A stretch of 64,000 bases of DNA from Bergeyella sp. (lineage in GTDB: Bacteria; Bacteroidota; Bacteroidia; Flavobacteriales; Weeksellaceae): contig SZYB01000002.1 in NCBI GenBank assembly GCA_030263285.1, forward strand, positions 434,001 through 498,000. The letters run 5' to 3'. Of this stretch, positions 35,254 to 44,314 are shown in pieces. Made by a program: the position numbers and the translations under genes. Under the pieces are notes generated by a model. That model did not search any database, had not been told where the DNA came from, and saw only the letters and a program-made list of their open reading frames with translations. The first letter of the stretch is position 1. The number at the start of each line of letters is the position of its first letter.

Positions 35254-37698
35254 TTAGATACAGCGAACAATATCGGCAAAGATTCCACTGGCTGTTACCT
35301 CTGCACCTGCACCTGCACCCTTTACCACGAGAGGCTGCTGAGAGTAACGAAGGGTCTTAAGAATCACGATATTATCCTTGCCGTAGAGATGATAAAGGTC
35401 TTCTTCTGGAGCGATATGCCTCAGCCCCACGCTTGCTTTTCCGTCTTTGTATTGGGCTGTATATTTCAGAGTTTTTCCTTCATTTTTTGCCTCCAAGAAG
35501 AGGTTTTTAAAATACTCTTCATGAGAGTCAAGATTCATATAAAAATTTTCTATACTTCCTTTCTTGCAATCTTCCGGGAGAAACGAGCGGATTGTTATAT
35601 CATCAAACTCCAAAGTATAACCGGATTCTCTCACCAGGATGAGGATTTTTCGTGCCACATCGGTTCCCTCCAGATCAAGTCTGGGATCGGGTTCTGTATA
35701 GCCTTCCTCCTGTGCCTGACGTACTACCCTGGAAAAAGGGCGGGACCCGTCGTATTCATTAAATACGAAATTAAGTGTTCCGCTAAGGACTGCCTCTATA
35801 GAGGTAATGGTATCCCCGCTTCTTATAAGGTCTTTTATTGTACCTATGATAGGAAGACCTGCTCCTACATTGGTTTCGAAGAGAAAATGACAGTTATTGT
35901 TCTTGGCGGTATTTTTTAGATTTATATATTCTTTGTAGCTAGAGGCGGTAGCTGCCTTATTGCATGCCACAACACCGATGCTTTTATTCATGAGTCTTTC
36001 ATAAATGCAAACAATATCTGTACTGGCCGTTACATCTATAAAAACGGAGTTCCTAAGATTTTTCTCAATAATTTTTTCTGCAAATCTTGTAGTAGAATAG
36101 TCTTCTCCTTTTTCCAATGAGGCTCCCAATTCGGATGGTTGAATTCCTTTATCGTTAAAATACATTTTCTTACTATTGCAAACCCCGGCAATACGGATAT
36201 GTGTAAGGATATTTTCTTCTAGATAGGCATTTTGAGAATAGATTTGCTCAATTAGTTTAGAACCTACATTTCCCACCCCGCAAATAAAAACGTGTATTTG
36301 CTTGATCTCTGTCTCAAAGAATTCTTCATGAAGTGCGTTGACCGCTTTTTTTGCGTCTTTTTCATGGACGACCACACTTATATTTCGTTCGGAAGAGCCC
36401 TGTGCAATGGCATGTACATTGATGCCATTGGCTCCTAGGCTGCCAAAGAGTTTGGCACTTACTCCGCTTTTGCTTCTCATATTTTCCCCCACTATAGCAA
36501 TTATAGAGAGCGAAGACTCAAACCGTATGGGATTTACTTTATTGAGTTTGAGCTCGTACCGGAAGGCTTCATTCAGCGCTTGCAGAGCCTTTTCAGTGTC
36601 CTCTTCACGTATGGCTACGGTAATGGAGTGCTCGGAAGAACTTTGGGTAATAAGAATTACATTGATTTGTCTTTCACTCAGGGCCTGAAACATTTTGGAG
36701 GAGAATCCGGGAACTCCTACCATGCCACTTCCTTCCAGTGTGAGAAGAGAAATTTGACTCATATTAGAGATGCCTACCGCGATGTCTTTTTTATTTTTTT
36801 GAGAAATTTCACTCGAAACTTTGGTTCCTGCATGATCCGGAAAAAAAGTATTCTTTATGTAGAGGTCTATTTTTTTGTCGAGTAGGGGTTGCAGGGTAGG
36901 GGGATAGATCACTTTTGCCCCAAAGTGAGAAAGCTCCATGGCTTCCCGATAAGAAATATCGGAGATTACTTTTGCCTGATTTACCCATCTGGGATCTGCC
37001 GTCATCATCCCACTTACATCGGTCCAGATCTGCAAACTTTTTACTTCCAGTGCAGCGGAAATTATGGAGGCAGTATAGTCGGAGCCGCCTCTTCCTAGGG
37101 TTGTTTTATTCCCTTTTTTGTCCGAAGATATGAAACCCGGTGCAATGACGATACGGTGAGAATTTTTTTCAAAATAATTTTTCAAATTTTGGTAGGTGAG
37201 ATCCAAATCTACCTTGGCGTTAGAGAACTGGCTGTTGGTCTTTATGTATAAGGAGGTATCCATCCATACCGCATCCATACCGTCTGAGAGTAGTTTTACA
37301 GTAATAAGCCTAGAGGAGAAAAGTTCTCCGTAGGAGGAAATAATATCTTTTGTCTTTCCCGTACACTCTCCAAGACTAAAAATGCTATGGCAGAATTCTT
37401 CTATTTCATTAAAATGAACTTTTATAAAGCTCAGCCATGTACTTTGTTCCGTGATGGGGATGAGTTCCTTAATCAGAGACAAATGTTTGGACTCCAGCAT
37501 TTCCAGTATTTTTTTGTAGTCGGGATTCTTTTTCGAGGCATAATTCATGGCGCTTATGAGCCCGTCGGTAACACCAGACAAGGCCGAAACTACCACAACT
37601 GTGCGGTCTTTTTGAGCTTCTTTTTTAATGATTTTTTTTACTAAAAGTATATTCTCTGCATTTGCTACAGAAGAACCTCCGAACTTTAGGACATTCAT
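35254..37698 (-). CDS. thrA: Bifunctional aspartokinase / homoserine dehydrogenase
   Basis: ThrA catalyses the first and third steps of threonine synthesis. The 814-residue protein has the aspartokinase domain (KFGGSSVA at 5-12; GRGGSDYTASI near 212), two ACT regulatory units (about 315-460, with VVGVPGFSSKMF and LGANGINVHAIAQGSSERNIS) and the homoserine dehydrogenase domain (GVGNVGSKLIEQIY near 473; the TNVGAGLP and EGTDVARK motifs). The ACT pair is where threonine feedback inhibition acts in this family. It heads thrABC and is preceded by a short threonine-rich leader frame. Confidence 0.95.
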   Translation of the reverse strand: MNVLKFGGSSVANAENILLVKKIIKKEAQKDRTVVVVSALSGVTDGLISAMNYASKKNPDYKKILEMLESKHLSLIKELIPITEQSTWLSFIKVHFNEIEEFCHSIFSLGECTGKTKDIISSYGELFSSRLITVKLLSDGMDAVWMDTSLYIKTNSQFSNAKVDLDLTYQNLKNYFEKNSHRIVIAPGFISSDKKGNKTTLGRGGSDYTASIISAALEVKSLQIWTDVSGMMTADPRWVNQAKVISDISYREAMELSHFGAKVIYPPTLQPLLDKKIDLYIKNTFFPDHAGTKVSSEISQKNKKDIAVGISNMSQISLLTLEGSGMVGVPGFSSKMFQALSERQINVILITQSSSEHSITVAIREEDTEKALQALNEAFRYELKLNKVNPIRFESSLSIIAIVGENMRSKSGVSAKLFGSLGANGINVHAIAQGSSERNISVVVHEKDAKKAVNALHEEFFETEIKQIHVFICGVGNVGSKLIEQIYSQNAYLEENILTHIRIAGVCNSKKMYFNDKGIQPSELGASLEKGEDYSTTRFAEKIIEKNLRNSVFIDVTASTDIVCIYERLMNKSIGVVACNKAATASSYKEYINLKNTAKNNNCHFLFETNVGAGLPIIGTIKDLIRSGDTITSIEAVLSGTLNFVFNEYDGSRPFSRVVRQAQEEGYTEPDPRLDLEGTDVARKILILVRESGYTLEFDDITIRSFLPEDCKKGSIENFYMNLDSHEEYFKNLFLEAKNEGKTLKYTAQYKDGKASVGLRHIAPEEDLYHLYGKDNIVILKTLRYSQQPLVVKGAGAGAEVTASGIFADIVRCI

Positions 37699-37776
37699 GG
37701 GATAAGATTACGTTTAAAATTCAGTGAACCGGTGATTAAAAAATCCGTGAAAACGTGATATGAAAATGTTGTCCCC

Positions 37777-37860
37777 CTAAGGGGTAATCGTGACAAAAAA
37801 AGTACCTGAAGTCAATGTACTTCTCAAAAAAATGGCGCAACTGGCTTTTTTTTCATTCAT
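37777..37860 (-). CDS. Threonine-rich leader peptide ahead of thrABC
   Basis: A 27-codon frame (ATG at 37858-37860, TAG at 37777-37779) lies 78 bases upstream of thrA. Five of its last 13 residues are Thr and one is Ile (STLTSGTFFVTITP), at positions 15, 17, 20, 24 and 26 for Thr and 10 and 25 for Ile. This is the signature of thr-operon leader peptides such as E. coli ThrL, whose translation speed senses charged tRNA-Thr and tRNA-Ile. The frame overlaps two competing hairpins (37794-37823). It is too short for ordinary ORF detection. Confidence is moderate: composition and position fit, but no homologue was searched. Confidence 0.6.
   Translation of the reverse strand: MNEKKASCAIFLRSTLTSGTFFVTITP
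37794..37823 (-). terminator. Terminator hairpin inside the thr leader, with an alternative fold
   Basis: On the minus strand AAGTAC (37822-37817) pairs with GTACTT (37805-37800) and a run of seven T bases follows, a terminator shape. The same bases can instead form GAAGT (37823-37819) with ACTTC (37812-37808), which excludes the terminator stem. The Thr codons ACA, ACT and ACT lie inside it, so a stalled ribosome would prevent it from forming. Downstream, CCCCTTAGGGG at the leader's stop is a third small hairpin. Confidence 0.5.
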
Positions 37861-37978
37861 AACTCAAGGGGCTAAAGGTATTAATAAATATTTTACCTAA
37901 ACCACAGGACTGGCAAAATATTTACGAATAATTTCTATTCGAAAAGAAGAGATTTAGGAAAAACTAAATAGGGAGGAT

Positions 37979-38494
37979 TTATTTTAATATCATCTCAAGA
38001 ATTTCTTTGCACACTTCCTCTATGCTCAAACGATCTGTAGAGACCATATGTCTGCACTTGTGATAAAAAGGCGCTCTCTCAAAAAGATGCTTAGAGATAA
38101 ATTCTGTGAGATTTTCATTTTTTATGTGGGAAATCAGGGGTCGGGTTTCTCTGTTTTTCTTAAGTCTCTCAAAAAGGGTTTTCACACTTGCCTGCAGATA
38201 GACAGACTCAGATTTTTTATTAATTATATCTATGTTGTTGTAATACACGGGTGTTCCACCGCCCAGGCTGAGGATACAGTTGTTTTTTTTCTCCAGCGTT
38301 TTTTTTAGGATATCTCTTTCGGCTCTCCGAAAGCCGAACTCCCCTTGTGTTTTGAAAATTTCCGGAATAGTCATGTGGTGGATCTTTACTATTTCCTGGT
38401 CAAGGTCGATAAGAGGATAGCCTAACATTTTGTGAAGTTCTCTGGCTACACAAGTTTTCCCGCTCCCCATGTAGCCTGCTAGGGAAATAATCAT
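37979..38494 (-). CDS. aroK: Shikimate kinase
   Basis: AroK phosphorylates shikimate at the 3-position. The 171-residue kinase has Walker A GYMGSGKT at 7-14, the substrate-binding DLDQEI near 31 and FGFRRAE near 54, GGGTPV near 80 and the lid arginine in NRETRP near 115. Length is normal. It lies upstream of thrABC in the same direction; the region between (280 bases) holds the thr leader. Confidence 0.94.
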   Translation of the reverse strand: MIISLAGYMGSGKTCVARELHKMLGYPLIDLDQEIVKIHHMTIPEIFKTQGEFGFRRAERDILKKTLEKKNNCILSLGGGTPVYYNNIDIINKKSESVYLQASVKTLFERLKKNRETRPLISHIKNENLTEFISKHLFERAPFYHKCRHMVSTDRLSIEEVCKEILEMILK

Positions 38495-38531
38495 ACACTA
38501 ATGGTGTTTTCTGCAAAACTCTTAAAAAATT

Positions 38532-38560
38532 TTGAGATGTTAAAAAAACAGCTATCTTTG
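38532..38560 (+). promoter_or_regulatory. Promoter of the tRNA Lys-Leu-Lys cluster
   Basis: TTG at 38532-38534 and TATCTTTG at 38553-38560, 18 bases apart, fit the Bacteroidota promoter. Transcription would begin near 38565, about 20 bases before the first tRNA. It is divergent from aroK. Confidence 0.65.
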
Positions 38561-38586
38561 CACCACTTTTTTAAGTAAAGGCGCCG

Positions 38587-38659
38587 GACCTGGTAGCTCA
38601 GTTGGTAGAGCAATACACTTTTAATGTATGGGTCCTGGGTTCGAATCCCAGCCAGGTCA
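38587..38659 (+). tRNA. tRNA-Lys (UUU anticodon), copy 1
   Basis: A 73-base tRNA. Acceptor strands GACCTGG and CCAGGTC pair, anticodon loop CTTTTAA gives UUU and the T loop is TTCGAAT. It is identical to the copy at 38779-38851. Confidence 0.95.
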
Positions 38660-38686
38660 CTTTTTTGAAAGGTTTAGGTTCTTTTT

Positions 38687-38770
38687 GCCTGTGTGGTGAA
38701 ATTGGTAGACACGCCATCTTGAGGGGGTGGTATCCTACAGGATGTGCTGGTTCGAATCCAGTCGCAGGCA
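38687..38770 (+). tRNA. tRNA-Leu (GAG anticodon)
   Basis: An 84-base class II tRNA. Acceptor strands GCCTGTG and CGCAGGC pair with one G-U, anticodon loop CTTGAGG gives GAG, a long variable arm is present and the T loop is TTCGAAT. Confidence 0.93.
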
Positions 38771-38778
38771 CACAGAAT

Positions 38779-38851
38779 GACCTGGTAGCTCAGTTGGTAG
38801 AGCAATACACTTTTAATGTATGGGTCCTGGGTTCGAATCCCAGCCAGGTCA
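38779..38851 (+). tRNA. tRNA-Lys (UUU anticodon), copy 2
   Basis: A 73-base tRNA, base for base the same as the copy at 38587-38659, beginning eight bases after the leucine tRNA. The identical pair is a duplication maintained by, or liable to, recombination. Confidence 0.95.
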
Positions 38852-38915
38852 CCGTCTTCGCAGTAAAGACAAAGTTCATAATTGATGTTTTGTGATTTGG
38901 TTGGTAAAGGAGTTT

Positions 38916-39794
38916 TTAGCAGGGCTCCTTTTTCAGTGGGCTATGTAGGGCTATATTGTCAATGAGCCGAACGTCTCCGGCGTATACCGCAATGAAAGCT
39001 CTGTACGCAATATTGGGATCCGGCTCTGCAAATCTTGTTTCCTTTAGCGTGTTTTCTTCTACGATAGAAAAGTATTCCAAGGCAAAATTTTTTTCCTGAC
39101 GAAACACAGCGCTTACCTTTTCGTAAATCTCATCCGCAGTGATTTTCCCAAATTCTTTCTTAGCCTTTTCTAAGGTTTCGTAGATAATTTTAGCCGAATG
39201 TCTCTGACGATTGGTGAGTCTCTGGTTTCTAGAACTCATGGCGAGTCCGTTTTTTTCTCTCAAGATCGGGACCCCCCATATTTTTACGGGGAGGAGAATT
39301 TGCTTTACCAGTTTTTTTATTATGGCGAGCTGCTGAAAATCCTTTTCCCCAAAATAGGCGTTATCGGGCCCCACTTGTCTCAAAAATTCTTCTACTACGG
39401 TACTCACGCCGTTGAAATGCCCAGGTCTATGTTTGCCTTCCATTTCGTTTTCCAACCCGTCGAAATGATATTTTTTACTTTTTAATCCTTCCGGATAGAT
39501 ATCGTGTATTTTGGGGATATACAAAGCGTCTACGAAATTGGAGCTTTTTAACATTTTTATATCCTTGTCCAGTGTTCTGGGGTATTTTTTTAGGTCCTCC
39601 GGATGATTAAATTGTGTGGGATTTACAAAAATGGAAGAGATCACAAGATCGTTCTGTTTTCTGGCCAATTTGTAGAGAGAAATATGTCCTTCGTGCAGGG
39701 CTCCCATGGTAGGAGCAAATCCTAAGGTTTTGTGAAGCTTTTTTTGCTCCAGAAGGTAGGATGAAAGAGCGTTTCTATCCTCTAATATTTGCAT
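38916..39794 (-). CDS. panC: Pantothenate synthetase
   Basis: PanC joins pantoate and beta-alanine with ATP to make pantothenate, the coenzyme A precursor. The 292-residue protein has FAPTMGALHEGHISL with the HxGH site (about 25-39), IFVNPTQFN near 62, YFGEKDFQQL near 152 and the MSSRNQRL loop near 186. I start at the ATG at 39794, since a longer frame to 39887 adds 31 residues without similarity. It is divergent from the glycogen-synthase-like gene, a pairing I recall from related genomes; panD is not nearby. Confidence 0.93.
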   Translation of the reverse strand: MQILEDRNALSSYLLEQKKLHKTLGFAPTMGALHEGHISLYKLARKQNDLVISSIFVNPTQFNHPEDLKKYPRTLDKDIKMLKSSNFVDALYIPKIHDIYPEGLKSKKYHFDGLENEMEGKHRPGHFNGVSTVVEEFLRQVGPDNAYFGEKDFQQLAIIKKLVKQILLPVKIWGVPILREKNGLAMSSRNQRLTNRQRHSAKIIYETLEKAKKEFGKITADEIYEKVSAVFRQEKNFALEYFSIVEENTLKETRFAEPDPNIAYRAFIAVYAGDVRLIDNIALHSPLKKEPC

Positions 39795-39943
39795 GTTTTT
39801 GTGGCAAAGGTAAGAATTTAAAATGTGGCAAAGAATTAAGAACTCAAAAAGGGAGGGCTGTGCTTTAATGATAAATGGTATAATCACGAAAACGTATTAT
39901 AAAAAGTGAGTTGCACTAAAGATATATTTATACGAAATTTTTG

Positions 39944-39951
39944 TAAATTTG
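39944..39951 (+). promoter_or_regulatory. Probable -7 box for the glycogen-synthase-like/DUF4270/glmS transcript
   Basis: TAAATTTG matches TAnnTTTG and is followed by GCGG about 40 bases before the ATG at 39993. A TTG at the proper distance upstream is not obvious. Confidence 0.4.
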
Positions 39952-39992
39952 CGGCTGGCCCCATTTAAAATGAAAGCAAGAAAGGAAGAGAC

Positions 39993-40766
39993 ATGAAACG
40001 GAACCAAAAGATCTTGTATGTTACCACGGAGATGTTCCCCTATCAAGAGAGCAGTAGTATTGCCTCCACGGTAAATAAAATGGCGCTAAAGATGCATAGA
40101 GAGGGGCGCGATGTGCGTGTTTTTATGCCCAGATTTGGGCCGATAAGCGAGCGAAAATTTCAACTTCACGAAGTCATTAGGCTCTCCGGGATGAATATTA
40201 TCATAAATGATCTGGATCAGCCGCTTATTATAAAGGTGGCTTCGCTTCCGGGAGAAAGGCTCCAGATGTATTTTATAGACAATGAGGAGTATTTTAAACG
40301 AAAATTTTATTATACGGACGAAAACGACAGGTTTTATGAGGACAATGACGAGAGGGCTGTTTTCTTTGCGAAGGGGGTGATAGAGACGGTAAAAAAGCTC
40401 AACTGGGTGCCGGATATTATTCATTTTAATGGGTGGATGTCTTCTTTCGTCCCCATTTATTTGAAAAATTATTATAGAAAAGATTTCTATTTCAGCAAAA
40501 CGACTCTTGTGATGTCTCTCTATAATGAAGAAGACGCAGAATTTAACCCAAAAGTAAAGGAAACCCTTCGGTTCGATAACATAACAGATATAAAGTCTAT
40601 CAAGGAACCCAAAGTTCAGAATTTCGTTATAGAGAGTATGGAGTTTGTCGATAAAATTGTGAAAGGAGACGAATTTTTGGAAGAGAAGTTAGAAAGAGCC
40701 TATAATAGTTTGGAGAAAGAGAAATTAGATTTTTTGGAGCCGGAAAACATAGGGGGGATATATTAA
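39993..40766 (+). CDS. Truncated glycogen/starch-synthase-like protein (GT5 catalytic N-terminal half only)
   Basis: The 257-residue product matches the first Rossmann domain of GT5 glycogen synthases: KILYVTTEMFPYQESSSIA at the start, VRVFMPRFGPI near 40, DERAVFFAKGVIETVKKL near 110 and PDIIHFNGWMSS near 137. The second, nucleotide-sugar-binding domain is absent, and the usual KTG sugar-binding site near the start is replaced by residues of the ESSSIA type, so it probably does not make glycogen. The fixed position before DUF4270 and glmS, which I recall from relatives, suggests a conserved but different role, perhaps in envelope sugar metabolism. Confidence 0.8.
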   Translation: MKRNQKILYVTTEMFPYQESSSIASTVNKMALKMHREGRDVRVFMPRFGPISERKFQLHEVIRLSGMNIIINDLDQPLIIKVASLPGERLQMYFIDNEEYFKRKFYYTDENDRFYEDNDERAVFFAKGVIETVKKLNWVPDIIHFNGWMSSFVPIYLKNYYRKDFYFSKTTLVMSLYNEEDAEFNPKVKETLRFDNITDIKSIKEPKVQNFVIESMEFVDKIVKGDEFLEEKLERAYNSLEKEKLDFLEPENIGGIY

Positions 40767-40792
40767 AAAACACAGCTTTGGTTCAAAGTTTA

Positions 40793-42364
40793 ATGACAGG
40801 GATGGGAAGATTTTTTTGGGTGGTTTTGTTTGTCTTTATGGTGGTTTTTCTGTCGGGATGTAAATCGGATTCAGATACTTTGGGATCTCAGTTTTTTCCC
40901 GAAGGCGTTGCGCGGGGTGCCACTGATTCTTATGAGGTTGTGAGTTACAATATCTCAAATAATGATACGATCAGATCCGATGGGAGAATATCTTCTACGG
41001 TACGCAAGGATTCCATAGCCTTGGGAGCCTTTACAGAGCCTGTATTTGGAATGCAGAAGTCTTCTTTTGTGACACAGGTAAGGCTCTCGGGGTATGCTCC
41101 GAATTTTGGGAAAAATCCTAAAATAGACTCCGTGGTTCTTAGTCTTTATCCTCAGTATTCTGCCGCCGGTGATTCTGTCACAACAAGTACGGATGAAAAT
41201 TATATTTGGGAAGGTAACAAGGTTAAAAAAGAAGTCAAAACCTATCCTATGTACAAATATGGAAAGGCTAAGATAGGGGGGAGAACAAAAATGATGTTTA
41301 ATGTATACGAGGTGAATGATTTTTTGGGGTCTGTAAGTGATGTTTTGTACTCTAATAAACAGGTAAACACGGGTATACTTTTGGGTTCTAAGGTAGTGGA
41401 CGGAAAAGTTAACACGGTCAATATCACCAAAGCAAGCGATGGCAGCACGTTGGTAAGCATGACTCGGCCCTCTATCAGAATACCTTTAGACAAAACATTT
41501 TTTGAAAATAAAATATTGAGCAAAAATGGGCAAGCAGAACTTAGCAATGTTGCCAACTTTATAAGATATTTCAAGGGAATAAAGGTATCGGTATCGGAAA
41601 ATGATGGTTACATAATGAAATTGGCTAAACCAGGGGGGAAAGGTGTGGATCTCGTGATGTATTACACAAGCGAATCCACCACAAAAGGTCAGACTAAAAG
41701 AGACAAAAAAGAATTTGGTTTTGATCTGGGAGGATCGAATGTAAGTTTTAGTCAGATAGAGTACAACAGATCGGGTACCGAAATCGCTTCAGCATTACAG
41801 AGTTCAAATGAAGAAAAGGGAGATCCCAGGCTCTATGTACAAGGCATGGGGGGACCCAATTTTGGTGTTGGTATTCCTCAAGCTGCTGTGGAGAAACTTA
41901 GAAGAAAGTTCAAAACGGATAAAATAGCCATTATCTCGGCGAAGTTTCGTTTTTACTCGGATGCTACTTCTTGGAACTCCTATTATGAAAAACCCAAAAC
42001 CTATACTGTAACACAGGATAATGGCGTGGGCGTGTTCAAATTTTTGGAAGACATAAAAACGTTTGCATATAGTCCTTCGTATAAGTTGGTTAAAGCATAT
42101 GCGATCAAGGAAAATCCGGCTTATTATGACATTTCTATAACAGAAACTCTTAAAAACATTGTGGAAAAGGAGCAGACCAATAAAAAATTCATTTTAAAAT
42201 TAGGAGATTATTTGATCAATAAATCTTCGGGTCAGATAGGCTACTATGGTCCGAACATTGATAACAGGGTGTACACACCTAACAGAATAGTGCTGGTAGG
42301 TACAGATCCCTCTAATAGCAGAAGAGCAAAACTTATGGTTTCTTATGCAGAAAAAACCGATTAA
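40793..42364 (+). CDS. DUF4270 family lipoprotein
   Basis: The 523-residue protein has a lipoprotein signal with lipobox LSGC (C23), then a mostly beta secreted part with DSIALGAFTEPVFGMQKSSF near 85 and PKIDSVVLSLYPQY near 110, typical of DUF4270. Such proteins are outer-membrane or surface lipoproteins of unknown function in Bacteroidota. I use the ATG at 40793; a TTG at 40778 and an ATG at 40802 are alternatives, and none has a strong ribosome site. It follows the GT5-like gene closely and ends 11 bases before glmS. Confidence 0.82.
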   Translation: MTGMGRFFWVVLFVFMVVFLSGCKSDSDTLGSQFFPEGVARGATDSYEVVSYNISNNDTIRSDGRISSTVRKDSIALGAFTEPVFGMQKSSFVTQVRLSGYAPNFGKNPKIDSVVLSLYPQYSAAGDSVTTSTDENYIWEGNKVKKEVKTYPMYKYGKAKIGGRTKMMFNVYEVNDFLGSVSDVLYSNKQVNTGILLGSKVVDGKVNTVNITKASDGSTLVSMTRPSIRIPLDKTFFENKILSKNGQAELSNVANFIRYFKGIKVSVSENDGYIMKLAKPGGKGVDLVMYYTSESTTKGQTKRDKKEFGFDLGGSNVSFSQIEYNRSGTEIASALQSSNEEKGDPRLYVQGMGGPNFGVGIPQAAVEKLRRKFKTDKIAIISAKFRFYSDATSWNSYYEKPKTYTVTQDNGVGVFKFLEDIKTFAYSPSYKLVKAYAIKENPAYYDISITETLKNIVEKEQTNKKFILKLGDYLINKSSGQIGYYGPNIDNRVYTPNRIVLVGTDPSNSRRAKLMVSYAEKTD

Positions 42365-42375
42365 TTTAGAAAAAA

Positions 42376-44229
42376 ATGTGTGGGATTGTAGGATATACAG
42401 GGTTTCAGGAAGCCTATAGCGTAGTGGTCAATGGGCTTAAAAGGTTGGAGTACAGAGGATATGACAGTGCTGGGGTTGTTCTGGAAGTTCCTGAATCAGG
42501 TTTTTATATAGCAAAGACTAAAGGTAAGGTGGCAGATTTGGTTTCCATTTCTCAATCCTTCGAAGGCAAAGCGAGAATAGGGATGGGACATACAAGATGG
42601 GCGACTCATGGGGTTCCTAGCGATAAGAATGCACATCCACATCTCTCAAATAACGGGAAGATCTCCATAGTCCACAACGGGATTATTGAGAATTATGATA
42701 CGATCAAAAAGATTTTGACGGATAAGGGCTATACTTTCGGCTCTGAAACCGATACAGAGGTGTTGGTAAACTTCATCCAGTATTTTATGGATACTGATCC
42801 GGCGTTGGATTTTTCGGAGGCTGTTCGTTATGCTCTCAATGAAGTGTATGGAGCTTATGCCATAGCGGTTATGCACAGGGATTTTCATGGTGAATTGGTG
42901 GTTGCAAGGTTAGGTTCTCCTCTCGCCATAGGGCTTGGAGAAAAAGAATATTTTATAGCATCAGATGCCTCTCCTTTTGTGGAATTTACCAAGGAGGCGA
43001 TTTATCTGGAGGAGGGGCATATGGCTACCATCTCTCTGGACAAAGGGGTGGATATAAGGACAATAAAGGGGAATGAAAGGATAACTCCGGCAATTCAGGA
43101 ATTAAAACTTAGCTTGGAAGAGATAGAGAAGGGGGGCTATGAGCACTTTATGCTTAAAGAAATTTTTGAGCAGCCAAAGTCCATCCATGATACTTTAAGA
43201 GGACGGGTTTTGGTAGATGAAGGGATCATAAAGATGGCGGGAATATGGGATCACTTGGAAAGGTTTAGTAAAGCCGACCGGATTATCATTATTGCTTGTG
43301 GTACTTCTTGGCACGCAGGACTTACGGGAGAGTATCTCATAGAAGAATATGCGAGAATACCGGTGGAGGTAGAATATGCCTCTGAGTTCAGATACAGAAA
43401 TCCTATAATCACAGAAAGAGATGTGGTAATAGCTATTTCTCAATCGGGAGAAACGGCAGATACTATGGCGGCCATAAAGTTGGCAAAGGAGAAAGGAGCT
43501 TTTATCTATGGTATTTGCAATGTAGTAGATTCCTCTATAGCCAGGATTTCGGATGCAGGTTCTTATACGCACGCGGGACCGGAGATAGGAGTAGCCTCCA
43601 CAAAGGCTTTTACGGCGCAGCTTACCATTTTATCCCTTATTGCCCTAAAATTAGGGAAACACAACGGAAATTTGGGCAATGCAGAGTTTATGAAACTCAT
43701 TTCGGAGCTTGAAACTCTTCCCAAGAAAATAGAGGAAGTTTTGGAGACCACGCATGGTTCGATTAAGGAGATGAGTAAGAATTTTTTAGAGGTTTCTAAT
43801 TTTCTCTATTTGGGCAGGGGATATAATTTTCCTACTGCTCTGGAAGGTGCGTTGAAGCTAAAAGAGATATCTTATATTCACGCAGAAGGTTATCCCGCTG
43901 CAGAAATGAAGCATGGTCCCATTGCCTTGATTGACGAAAATATGCCGATAGTGATTATTGCGCCCCAAAAAGGCCACTACGACAAGATAGTGAGCAATGT
44001 ACAGGAGATAAAGGCGAGGAAAGGCAAAGTAATATCTGTAGTAAACTATGCGGACAGCAGAGTGTCAAAAATGTCAGACTATACTATAGAGATTCCCGAC
44101 TCCTCAGAATGTTTTTCTCCTATACTGGCTTCTGTTCCTTTGCAGCTTATGGCTTACTATATTGCCGTATATAGAGGAGCAAACGTCGATCAGCCCAGAA
44201 ATTTGGCAAAGTCTGTAACAGTAGAGTAA
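42376..44229 (+). CDS. glmS: Glutamine-fructose-6-phosphate aminotransferase
   Basis: GlmS makes glucosamine-6-phosphate, the entry to peptidoglycan and lipopolysaccharide precursors. The 617-residue protein has the N-terminal Ntn amidase with nucleophile Cys2 (MCGIVGYTG), RLEYRGYDSAG and the HTRWATHG motif (about 74-81), then two SIS isomerase domains (CGTSWHAG near 309; AISQSGETADT near 355; the EIGVASTKAF region). A complete, normal-length gene. It leads into gldKLMN, an arrangement suggesting co-expression of wall and gliding functions. Confidence 0.95.
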   Translation: MCGIVGYTGFQEAYSVVVNGLKRLEYRGYDSAGVVLEVPESGFYIAKTKGKVADLVSISQSFEGKARIGMGHTRWATHGVPSDKNAHPHLSNNGKISIVHNGIIENYDTIKKILTDKGYTFGSETDTEVLVNFIQYFMDTDPALDFSEAVRYALNEVYGAYAIAVMHRDFHGELVVARLGSPLAIGLGEKEYFIASDASPFVEFTKEAIYLEEGHMATISLDKGVDIRTIKGNERITPAIQELKLSLEEIEKGGYEHFMLKEIFEQPKSIHDTLRGRVLVDEGIIKMAGIWDHLERFSKADRIIIIACGTSWHAGLTGEYLIEEYARIPVEVEYASEFRYRNPIITERDVVIAISQSGETADTMAAIKLAKEKGAFIYGICNVVDSSIARISDAGSYTHAGPEIGVASTKAFTAQLTILSLIALKLGKHNGNLGNAEFMKLISELETLPKKIEEVLETTHGSIKEMSKNFLEVSNFLYLGRGYNFPTALEGALKLKEISYIHAEGYPAAEMKHGPIALIDENMPIVIIAPQKGHYDKIVSNVQEIKARKGKVISVVNYADSRVSKMSDYTIEIPDSSECFSPILASVPLQLMAYYIAVYRGANVDQPRNLAKSVTVE

Positions 44230-44314
44230 AAGTAGGGAGGCAAACAGGAAATTGAATAATGTATTTTTTTGTAGTAGTTAGCAAAATAAATAATATTATT
44301 GCATAATATTTCAA

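Noticed and set aside
35155..35919. 254-codon plus-strand frame opposite thrA and thrB
   Set aside because: It is antisense to well-supported thr genes and has no domain resemblance; long antisense frames are common in this codon usage.
38602..38895. 97-codon plus-strand frame across the Lys-Leu-Lys tRNAs
   Set aside because: It is a read-through of tRNA sequence, including the two identical copies.
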